Assembly: GCF_021611515.1 (NCBI RefSeq)
Contig: NZ_CP090960.1
Coordinates: forward strand, 1,426,001 to 1,490,000
DNA from: Mariluticola halotolerans
GTDB taxonomy: Bacteria; Pseudomonadota; Alphaproteobacteria; Rhizobiales; Devosiaceae
Reading direction: 5' to 3'
DNA length: 64,000 bases
The notes below the pieces were generated by a model. The model was given only the letters and a program-made list of their open reading frames with translations, was not told where the DNA came from and did no database searches. Made by a program: the position numbers and the translations under genes. Below are positions 28,423 to 36,020 of this stretch, piece after piece. The stretch's first letter is position 1; every line of letters starts with the position of its first letter.

Positions 28423-29919
28423 CTATTTCTCTTCAAGCGGCAGACCGATGAAGCGAATATTGCCGTTGCGGCTGGCCTTGATCAGGATCGTGGAGCGGCC
28501 ACTGTCCCTGACCTGAGCGATAGCCTTCTCAAAATCCTCAGTCGAGCTGAGGATCATGTTATCGGCTTCAAGAATGGTATCGCCAACGTTGAAGCCTTTA
28601 CCGGCTGCAATGCTGTCGGATTCCACACCCTTGATCAGCAGGCCCTCACCGTCAGCATTCGGCACAAGAACGATGCCAACCGACGAGGTGATTACCGTTT
28701 CTTCTTCCTCGGGCAGTTGCTGCTCTGGTTCAGCGCTGGCAACTTCAGCCTCTTCCAGTGTGTCGAGAACGACATCAAAGGACTGCCGCTTGCCTTCACG
28801 CCACACGACAACCTCAACAGTGTCGCCGGGGGCCTTGCTGGCAATCGTACGGGAGAGATCGAGCGCGTTGTCGATGGTATCACCGTCCACCTCGACGATC
28901 ACATCGCCGGAGCGGATGCCCGCACGGGAGGCCGGTGCATCGTCAGCAGGCTGGGTCACAAGGGCACCGCGAGCAGTTGGCAAACCGACGCTATCGGCGA
29001 TATCCTTGCTGACATCCTGAATGGAAACACCAAGGAAGCCACGGGTCACGCTGCCATCGTCTTTCAGATCATCAACGATCTGTTTGACGGTGCCGGCGGG
29101 AATGGCGAAGGCAATACCGACATTGCCGCCATTGGGCGAAAAGATTGCCGTGTTGACGCCGACCACTTCGCCGGAAAGATTAAATGCAGGCCCACCGGAA
29201 TTACCGCGATTGACGGCGGCGTCAATCTGCAGGAAATCGCCGTAAGTGCTACCGGAGATATCGCGGCCACGTGCCGAGATGATACCAGCGGTCACAGTGC
29301 CACCAAGGCCGAAGGGATTGCCGACAGCCACGACCCAGTCACCGATGCGGGCTTCATCATCAGCAAAGCTGACATGGGGCAGATCGCTGGCATCCTGGAT
29401 TTTCAGGAGCGCCAGATCGGTGCGCGGATCCGTGCCGACGATTTCGGCTTTCAACTCATCGCCATCATCCAGAATGACGGTCACATTTTCAGCGTTCTCG
29501 ACCACGTGGTTATTGGTCACCACATAGCCGTCGGCCGAAATGATGAAGCCTGAACCGGCTGCCTCAAAATGGCGCGGCTTGCGTTTGCCATTGTCCTGGG
29601 GGCCGAACTCATCGCCGAACTGCTCGAAGAAGCGGCGGAACGGATGATCATCCGGCAAATCCGGGAAGCTGAAATTGGGACCACCGTTAAAACGCGACAC
29701 TTCCTGCTCGGTGCCATCCACGGTGATGGAAACAACAGCGGGTTTTACCGCTTCTACAAGGTCGGCAAAGCTGGAGGGCGCACCGGGTTGCACCGCAACC
29801 TGCGCCGCAGCCTGATGGGTCGTCAGCGCAACGCCAGCACCGCCCCCCAGGGCGATGATCATGGCAAGAGCGGATGCCCCGGCCCAGCGGCGTGAATTCG
29901 AAAGCAATTTGGAGCTCAT
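28423..29919 (-). CDS. degP: Do-family periplasmic serine endoprotease (DegP/HtrA)
   Basis: 498-residue periplasmic protease and chaperone. A signal peptide is followed by the trypsin-like domain with His in 'VTNNHVVENA', Asp in 'GTDPRTDLALLK' and Ser in 'AVNRGNSGGPAFN'. Two PDZ domains follow ('GFLGVSIQDV' and 'GIVLVPNADGEGLLIKGV'). The ATG at 29917-29919 follows GGAAGG. It lies between the cytochrome c maturation operon and feuPQ, the usual rhizobial position. Confidence 0.95.
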   Translation of the reverse strand: MSSKLLSNSRRWAGASALAMIIALGGGAGVALTTHQAAAQVAVQPGAPSSFADLVEAVKPAVVSITVDGTEQEVSRFNGGPNFSFPDLPDDHPFRRFFEQFGDEFGPQDNGKRKPRHFEAAGSGFIISADGYVVTNNHVVENAENVTVILDDGDELKAEIVGTDPRTDLALLKIQDASDLPHVSFADDEARIGDWVVAVGNPFGLGGTVTAGIISARGRDISGSTYGDFLQIDAAVNRGNSGGPAFNLSGEVVGVNTAIFSPNGGNVGIAFAIPAGTVKQIVDDLKDDGSVTRGFLGVSIQDVSKDIADSVGLPTARGALVTQPADDAPASRAGIRSGDVIVEVDGDTIDNALDLSRTIASKAPGDTVEVVVWREGKRQSFDVVLDTLEEAEVASAEPEQQLPEEEETVITSSVGIVLVPNADGEGLLIKGVESDSIAAGKGFNVGDTILEADNMILSSTEDFEKAIAQVRDSGRSTILIKASRNGNIRFIGLPLEEK

Positions 29920-29999
29920 TGGTTTATTTCCTTCCAATACCTGCCTCAACAGTTGTCGAAGCTTATGCCAGAGCGCACCTTTCCGCGCTGTGACGCAGA

Positions 30000-30017
30000 C
30001 ATTACAAGTTCGTAATG
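30000..30017. promoter_or_regulatory. Inverted repeat CATTAC-N6-GTAATG upstream of degP
   Basis: Perfect 6-bp arms with a 6-base spacer, 81 bases before the degP start. Its layout suits a dimeric response regulator such as FeuP or another envelope-stress regulator. The binding protein is not known from sequence. Confidence 0.45.
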
Positions 30018-30039
30018 CTCGGGGCAGAATTAGGGCGGA

Positions 30040-30801
30040 TCAGAACGAGAGGATAGCCCGGCGCACCAGATCAAGGGCAATAATGGTGATTATGATCTTG
30101 AAGCCGTAGCGAAAACTCTTCTCGGGCAGCCTCAGCAGCAGCCTGGAGCCGATCCATGTGCCGATAAACCCCGCCGCAACCATGGCCAGAATCAACGGCA
30201 GAAATTCGGCAAAAGCAAAGCCGTAGGCGATGAAAGCGAGAATTTTGGCGGTATTCTGGAAGGTCATGAGGGTTGCATGGGTCGCCACAAGCTGACGCCG
30301 GTCGTCGATGCCGCGAATAAATGACAGCACCAGCGGACCGGTGACGCCAACAATCATGCCGAGAAACGAAATCACCGTGCCGCCCACAAAGCTTTCCGCG
30401 GGCCCCTTGGTACGAATGTCGGGACGTGGTGCCCAGATCGAGAACAGAATGAACAGGCCGATGGCCAGCTTGAACAGGTTTTCGGGCAATTGAGCCGCGA
30501 AGTGCCCGCCAATGGCCGAGCCAAGCAAACCGCCCAGAGAAATCCACAGAACGAGGCGCCATTGAATATGCGGCCGCATGACAAAGGCGCGTCCGCTATT
30601 GGAACCAAGCTGTACCGCACCGTGGATGGGCACAACCACGGCAGCGGGAAACACGAGGGCCAGCACCGAGAGCATCAACGTGCCGCCGCCCAGGCTCAGC
30701 GCTGCGGTTATCAGCGATCCGGCGAGGCTGACGGCCAGCAGACCGAAGGCCAGAAGCGGTGAAATGCCGGCGGGCAGCCAGGCTAGGATATCGAAGCTCA
30801 T
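30040..30801 (-). CDS. TauE/SafE-family membrane permease
   Basis: 253-residue inner-membrane protein with about eight hydrophobic segments and the internal duplication of the TauE/SafE (DUF81) family. Members export sulfite, sulfoacetate or related small anions. Its ATG overlaps the ccmH stop by four bases (ATGA), so it is probably translated with the cytochrome c maturation operon. It stands where rhizobia usually have degP directly after cycL. The substrate is unknown. Confidence 0.82.
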   Translation of the reverse strand: MSFDILAWLPAGISPLLAFGLLAVSLAGSLITAALSLGGGTLMLSVLALVFPAAVVVPIHGAVQLGSNSGRAFVMRPHIQWRLVLWISLGGLLGSAIGGHFAAQLPENLFKLAIGLFILFSIWAPRPDIRTKGPAESFVGGTVISFLGMIVGVTGPLVLSFIRGIDDRRQLVATHATLMTFQNTAKILAFIAYGFAFAEFLPLILAMVAAGFIGTWIGSRLLLRLPEKSFRYGFKIIITIIALDLVRRAILSF

Positions 30802-31277
30802 GCTTTCCTGTCGTCGGATTCGGAGAGCCCGGCAAGCGCCGCCGCCTCCTCATCCGTCAGTTTTGCGCGGCCCGCCTCTGGTGGTTTGCTCCGGCGGCGC
30901 AAAAGGACAATGCCAAAGGAGACAAGGCCGCCCAACAGCATAGCGGGGGCTGCCAGCCATAAAAGAATGGTATGCGGGGCGACGACAGGATTGAGCAGCA
31001 CATATTCGCCATAGCGGTCCACGACATAGCGCATGACTTCTTCATTGCTGTCGCCCTCTGTCAGCCGTTCACGCACCAGAACCCGCAAGTCGCCGGCCAG
31101 TTCGGCATCGCTGTCATCGATCGACTGGTTCTGGCAAACGAGACAGCGCAAGTTTGCCGAGATCTCGCGTGCCCGCGCCTCCAGTGCCGGGTCGGCCAGA
31201 ACCTCATCAGGATTGACCGCAAGGGCGGCTCCACCCATGCCGGCCAGAAACAGTAAAATGGCAAGCAGCTGTTTCAT
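30798..31277 (-). CDS. ccmH: Cytochrome c maturation protein CcmH/CycL
   Basis: 159-residue membrane-anchored thiol oxidoreductase that reduces apocytochrome c haem-binding cysteines. It has a signal peptide, the motif 'LRCLVCQNQSIDDSDAELA' with its CxxC pair, and a C-terminal helix ('HTILLWLAAPAMLLGGLV'). The ATG at 31275-31277 fits the family; the longer ORF is spurious. It overlaps ccmF by four bases and continues into the TauE-like gene. Confidence 0.93.
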   Translation of the reverse strand: MKQLLAILLFLAGMGGAALAVNPDEVLADPALEARAREISANLRCLVCQNQSIDDSDAELAGDLRVLVRERLTEGDSNEEVMRYVVDRYGEYVLLNPVVAPHTILLWLAAPAMLLGGLVSFGIVLLRRRSKPPEAGRAKLTDEEAAALAGLSESDDRKA

Positions 31278-33247
31278 TCTGCCGCCTTTAGCTGGGGTTT
31301 GACCTTGCGTGGCGCACCGACCCGCAGGCGGCGGTCGCTCAGGGACCAGAAGCCGGCAATGGCCATAATGACAGCGCCCCACCAGATCAGGGTGATGTAG
31401 GGCTTGTGCCAGATGCGCACCACATGCCCGCCTTCGTTGTCGGCATCGCCTACAGCAATATAAAGCTGGGAGAGGCCATAGGTAAGAATAGCAGCCTCGG
31501 TGGTGGGCATGCGGCTGGCGATATAAACACGGCGTTCCGAGATGCGTTGCCGCGTGTTGCCAAACGGATCGTTGACGCTAAACACCAGTTCTTCGGTGAC
31601 GAAATTTGGCCCGCGAAGCTCCTCGAGTGAAGCCAAGGTGACTTCATATCCGGCAAGTTCTGCGGTTTCGCCTTGCTTCAACACCGTTATATTTTCGGTT
31701 TCCCAGGTGCTGACGGCCACGACGCCCAGCACCGTAATGCCCATGCCGAAATGCGCAATCGCTGTGGACCAGGCGCCCTTGGGCAGGCCGATGAGACGGC
31801 GCCAGCTTTGGGCCAATGGCACACGCCCCACCTTGCCCCGGTCCGCCAGATCCGCAATAGCCCCGAAAGCCACCCAGAACCCGGCCAGAAAGCCGAGGGG
31901 AGCGAGAGAAACCTGCGCCCCTGAGAATATGAACACAAGCATGGTGGCGAAAACCGCCAATCCGGCCGCGGCCACAAGACGCTGGGTAACCGCCACCAGA
32001 TCACCGCGTTTCCAGGCGAGAAACGGGCCAAAAGGCAGCACCACCAGCAAAGGCAGCATCAACGCACCGAAGGTCATGTTGAAAAAGGGCGGCCCAACCG
32101 AAATGCGGGCGCCGGTAACCGCGTCAAGAATGAGTGGATAGAGCGTGCCGACCAGGACCGCCACCGTCGCTGTGGCCAGGAACAGGTTGTTGAGGATCAG
32201 GGCACCCTCGCGGCTGATGGGGGCAAACAGCCCCCCAGCCCTGAGGCTGGCGGCGCGGAAGGCGAAAAGGGTGAATGCCCCGCCGATGAAAAAGGCGAGC
32301 AGGCCCAGAATAACCAGACCGCGAGTTGGGTCACTGGCGAAGGAATGGACCGAGGTCAAAACACCCGAGCGGACAAGGAATGTGCCGAGCAGGCTGAGCG
32401 AGAAGGTGATGATGGCGAGGAAAATCGTCCAGATCTTGAGCGCATTGCGCTTTTCCATCACCAACGCGGAATGCAGCAACGCCGTGCCGGCAAGCCAGGG
32501 CATGAAGCTGGCATTTTCCACCGGATCCCAGAACCACCAGCCGCCCCAGCCGAGCTCGTAATAAGCCCAGTAAGACCCCATGGCGATGCCAAGGGTCAGG
32601 AACGTCCATGAGGCAAGGGTCCAGGGGCGCACCCAGCGCGCCCAGGCCGCATCCACCCGGCCCGAAATCAACGCGGCAACGGCGAAGGAAAAACACACCG
32701 AGAAGCCGACATAGCCGATGTACAAAAGCGGGGGGTGAATTGCGAGACCGATATCCTGCAGGATCGGGTTGAGGTCGCGCCCCTCAAACGGGGCGGGGTC
32801 GAGCCGGGCGAACGGGTTGGAGGTGAACAGTGCAAAGCCCATGAAGGCTGCGCCTAGCAGGCCCTGCACGGCCAGCACCAGCGTGCGCAATTCACCAGGC
32901 AGATTGCGGCCAAAGGCTGCAACAGCTGCACCGAAGGCCACGAGGATCAAAACCCAAAGCAGGATGGAGCCTTCGTGATTGCCCCAGACCGAGGTGATTT
33001 TATAAAGCAGCGGCTGTTGCGAGAACGAGTGCTGAAACGCCAGCGACACCGAGAAATCAGAGGTTACAAAAGCGTGCACCAGCGTTGCGAAGGCGATGGC
33101 CACCAGAGCGCATTGCCAAATGGCGGCTTGCCGCGCAAACCGGGCAACACCCAAATTGCCGCGCCAGAATGTCAGGCCCAAACCGGCCTGAGCCAGTGAA
33201 ATCACAAAGGCCAGCACCAGCGCGAAATGGCCAAGTTCAATCCACAT
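31274..33247 (-). CDS. ccmF: Cytochrome c haem lyase subunit CcmF/CycK
   Basis: 657-residue polytopic protein that attaches haem to apocytochrome c. The tryptophan-rich WWD domain reads 'GWGGWWFWDPVENASFMPWL', and about 14 to 15 membrane helices are seen. The ATG at 33245-33247 overlaps the ccmE stop (TAATG). Third gene in the order ccmI-ccmE-ccmF-ccmH. Confidence 0.95.
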   Translation of the reverse strand: MWIELGHFALVLAFVISLAQAGLGLTFWRGNLGVARFARQAAIWQCALVAIAFATLVHAFVTSDFSVSLAFQHSFSQQPLLYKITSVWGNHEGSILLWVLILVAFGAAVAAFGRNLPGELRTLVLAVQGLLGAAFMGFALFTSNPFARLDPAPFEGRDLNPILQDIGLAIHPPLLYIGYVGFSVCFSFAVAALISGRVDAAWARWVRPWTLASWTFLTLGIAMGSYWAYYELGWGGWWFWDPVENASFMPWLAGTALLHSALVMEKRNALKIWTIFLAIITFSLSLLGTFLVRSGVLTSVHSFASDPTRGLVILGLLAFFIGGAFTLFAFRAASLRAGGLFAPISREGALILNNLFLATATVAVLVGTLYPLILDAVTGARISVGPPFFNMTFGALMLPLLVVLPFGPFLAWKRGDLVAVTQRLVAAAGLAVFATMLVFIFSGAQVSLAPLGFLAGFWVAFGAIADLADRGKVGRVPLAQSWRRLIGLPKGAWSTAIAHFGMGITVLGVVAVSTWETENITVLKQGETAELAGYEVTLASLEELRGPNFVTEELVFSVNDPFGNTRQRISERRVYIASRMPTTEAAILTYGLSQLYIAVGDADNEGGHVVRIWHKPYITLIWWGAVIMAIAGFWSLSDRRLRVGAPRKVKPQLKAAE

Positions 33248-33702
33248 TATTGGTCCGCCGTATTCGTCTCGGGTCGCCATTCACCGCGATCGCGCAGTGT
33301 ATCGGCAATTTCCTTTGGAATGTAATTCTCATCATGCTTGGCCAGCACTGTGGTGGCGGCGAAGGTGGTGGTATCGACAAGGCTGCCTTCGGCAATAACG
33401 CCCTGCCCTTCGCGGAACAGGTCGGGGAGAATGCCGGTATAGGTGACAAGGGTCGCAGTTTCGCCGTCACTGACCATGAACTTATTGTCCTGACCGGTCT
33501 TGACCCAACTGCCCTCTTCAACCAGCCCGCCAATACGTACCGGTTGGCCAATCGCCACTTCTTTTTCACGCAGCTCACTGGGCGAATAAAAAAAGACGAT
33601 CTGATCGCGGAGCGCCGTAAAAATCAGTCCTGCGGCGATGACAAGAACCACACCCAGTCCGCCGATTACCGCCAAACGCTTCTGTTTTCTGGTCATTGCC
33701 AT
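33247..33702 (-). CDS. ccmE: Haem chaperone CcmE/CycJ
   Basis: 151-residue periplasmic haem carrier with one N-terminal membrane anchor ('RLAVIGGLGVVLVIAAGLIF'). The haem-binding histidine is in 'VLAKHDENYIPKE'. I chose the ATG at 33700-33702 (MAMTRKQK) because GGAG lies eight bases before it. An ATG three codons earlier sits only three bases from the same site. Confidence 0.93.
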   Translation of the reverse strand: MAMTRKQKRLAVIGGLGVVLVIAAGLIFTALRDQIVFFYSPSELREKEVAIGQPVRIGGLVEEGSWVKTGQDNKFMVSDGETATLVTYTGILPDLFREGQGVIAEGSLVDTTTFAATTVLAKHDENYIPKEIADTLRDRGEWRPETNTADQ

Positions 33703-33707
33703 CTCAT

Positions 33708-34805
33708 TCACTCCAATCCAGCATTCTGGGCCATCGCATCCAGTTCGGTGCGCAAGGCGGCATCGGGATAGGCCAGCCTGGCCGCATCATAGGCCGCCTG
33801 GGCGGCGGGTATATCGCCCAGCACCAGCCGCGAGCGGACCAAGCGTGTCCATTCCTCAATCGATCCGCCCTCTGCTTCCAGGCGGGCGGACAATCCCTCT
33901 ACCATTCCCTCAATCATTTGTTGTTGATCCGTATCAGGTGCGGTCACCACCGGTGCTTCAGGCGGGGCTTCACCCGTCAGACCCGCTTCTGCGACAGCAA
34001 TGCCGCGCCGGGCCGTTTCGACCCAGGGTTCGCTGCCTGTGCCCAAAGCAAGAAGCGCCTGCCATTGGGCAATAGCATCCTCATAGTCCCCGGCACGGGT
34101 GGCCTCGCCTGCCAGATAAAAACGCGAGCGGATATGTTGCGGATCACGGGCAGCAGCGCTTTGCAGCAATTGCATGGGTTCGCCAGTGGCAGCGCCGTTA
34201 TTGGCCATCATCAGCGCCTCCGCCAGATCCGTTTCAGCATCGGCAGTGACCGGCAAAAGCTCAAGCACACGCCGGAAGGCCGTGACGGCATCAGCATAGC
34301 GCTCCGATTGCATATAGATGGGGCCGAGCACCGACCAGCCGCGGGCATCATCGGGATTCGCTGCCAATTGCGCTTCGACGGCAGCAATAGCTTGCGGCAC
34401 ATCAACACTGGGGGCTGCAGTGGGTATTGCGCGCGCCTCAAGGGGCTGCGCGGGCAATCCGGGCGCACCAATGGTGGTGTATACGGCAAAGGTTCCGCCC
34501 CCGACGACGAGTAGAACCAGAACGAGCAGGCTTTTCGGTTGCTTGAGCGGGCGCACGGGCTTGCCTCCCGCCTCGGCCTGCAAACGCAGCACTTCGCGCG
34601 CCAGTTCGCCTTTGGCCGCCGCCGCTTCGCTCTCGGTCATGCGGCCGTTTGCGGTATCACTTTCAATCTCTGCCAATTGCGCCTTGAAGTGTTCGCGCGT
34701 CGCATCGGAATTGCCGAGCGCGTTGACCCCATCGCCCCGCCCCGCATAATAGAGGGTGAAGAGGGCAATCAACATGACAGTCGTGGCGAGTATCCAAAAA
34801 ATCAT
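33708..34805 (-). CDS. ccmI: Cytochrome c maturation protein CcmI/CycH
   Basis: 365-residue apocytochrome c chaperone. It has an N-terminal helix ('MIFWILATTVMLIALFTLYY'), a cytoplasmic coiled-coil loop, a second helix near residue 100, and periplasmic TPR repeats ('GWSVLGPIYMQSERYADAV'). The ATG at 34803-34805 is chosen on family grounds; the ORF is open 90 codons further upstream without protein-like content. Head of the ccm operon, divergent from the flavoprotein pair. Confidence 0.92.
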   Translation of the reverse strand: MIFWILATTVMLIALFTLYYAGRGDGVNALGNSDATREHFKAQLAEIESDTANGRMTESEAAAAKGELAREVLRLQAEAGGKPVRPLKQPKSLLVLVLLVVGGGTFAVYTTIGAPGLPAQPLEARAIPTAAPSVDVPQAIAAVEAQLAANPDDARGWSVLGPIYMQSERYADAVTAFRRVLELLPVTADAETDLAEALMMANNGAATGEPMQLLQSAAARDPQHIRSRFYLAGEATRAGDYEDAIAQWQALLALGTGSEPWVETARRGIAVAEAGLTGEAPPEAPVVTAPDTDQQQMIEGMVEGLSARLEAEGGSIEEWTRLVRSRLVLGDIPAAQAAYDAARLAYPDAALRTELDAMAQNAGLE

Positions 34806-34946
34806 CGGTCGTGTGCACCGCAGCCCGTCTGTGAATATTAATGCTGCCTCTATAGAGCGAATCCGGCAAAAAGTGCAGCAAGGACACTGTAGTGTGATCG
34901 GGCGCATTGACGCAGTGCGCAAGTCAGTTGGTGCAAAATAGCTGTT

Positions 34947-36020
34947 ATGAGTGAGCATTTCGACTTTGCCATTGCCGGTTCCACGCCGCTTTCCGCCTTG
35001 CTGGCCGGGGTTTTGGCGCGGGATCATGGTGCCAGAGTGTGCTGGATTGGCAGTTTTCGGCATGGCCTGCGCCCGCAAGGCGGGTTTGATATCTCGGCTG
35101 CCCCCCTCACCCGCCCGGAATCCTGGCGGCTACTGCAGACGCTGATTCCGCAAACCCTGAAGATTTTGGGGGAAATCGGGGACGGGCGGGTATTTGAGCG
35201 CGTCGACCCGCTCATGGTGGCGACCACACAATCCGGTGCAGATGCCCTCGCCCATATGCGCAATGTCGCGCAGGAATACGGGTTTCAGATCGAACGGCAG
35301 GCAATTTCCACCGTTTTCAGCGCCAGCTATCAATTTCGTGATGCGGTGCGTGTGCTGCGACGCCCGTTGATGGCGGCGATACCTGAATGGCTAGACACGT
35401 GCGGCGTGGTTTCTCTTCCCGCCGAAAACGTTGCCCTCAGGCCTTATAAACATGGTGATGTGCGGCTGGAATGGGACTGGCAGAAAGCCACAGCTGAGCG
35501 CCTGATACTTGCAGGCGACCGGGCCGTTCTGCGTCATGGGCAACCAGATGAGGTGGCGCGCCATTTTGAACAGGTCCCGATTACCGCCCTGTTGACCGCG
35601 CCGACCGGACCACTCGAGACGTCCGTCGTGCAGATGATCGATAGTGGACTGACACTTTATCAGCGCAATACAGGTGCGCTCGATTGCGTCGGCGCAGGCC
35701 GCGCCGAGGACATTGCGCAGGCTGCGTGCCTGCACCTGAAAGACGGGGATATCAGCCTTGCGGGCAAAGCCCGTTACACCACCTTGCGCGCCCATGATGG
35801 CGGTGCGGTTCTTGGCGGGACCCGGGATAACGGCATTATATATCTGGCGGGGTTTGGGGTGACCGGCCTGTTTCAACTTCCCGCCATAGCCCGGCTGCTG
35901 ACCCAAAGCGCCACATCGATGGAAAATGCCTATTTCGCCGCACGTGCGCCATCGCGCAGCGGCTTGCGTCCAGCAATTGCCGAATTCATACCCGGCGGAC
36001 AAAAGGCCGTTGCGTCATGA
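34947..36020 (+). CDS. FAD-dependent oxidoreductase-like protein (DAO/sarcosine oxidase beta-like, degenerate)
   Basis: 357 residues. The N-terminal fold 'FDFAIAGSTPLSALLAGVLA' looks like a Rossmann dinucleotide fold but lacks the GxGxxG glycines. The C-terminal 'GIIYLAGFGVTGLFQLPAIA' resembles the second FAD-binding strand of D-amino-acid and sarcosine oxidases. It overlaps the next gene by four bases (ATGA). The pair resembles the beta-like and alpha-like subunits of opine, sarcosine or HcnBC-type dehydrogenases. Whether it still binds FAD is doubtful, and the substrate is unknown. Confidence 0.6.
   Translation: MSEHFDFAIAGSTPLSALLAGVLARDHGARVCWIGSFRHGLRPQGGFDISAAPLTRPESWRLLQTLIPQTLKILGEIGDGRVFERVDPLMVATTQSGADALAHMRNVAQEYGFQIERQAISTVFSASYQFRDAVRVLRRPLMAAIPEWLDTCGVVSLPAENVALRPYKHGDVRLEWDWQKATAERLILAGDRAVLRHGQPDEVARHFEQVPITALLTAPTGPLETSVVQMIDSGLTLYQRNTGALDCVGAGRAEDIAQAACLHLKDGDISLAGKARYTTLRAHDGGAVLGGTRDNGIIYLAGFGVTGLFQLPAIARLLTQSATSMENAYFAARAPSRSGLRPAIAEFIPGGQKAVAS

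Noticed and set aside
28390-29553. 387-codon plus-strand ORF opposite degP
   Set aside because: The degP catalytic triad and PDZ domains are on the minus strand; the plus ORF is antisense read-out.
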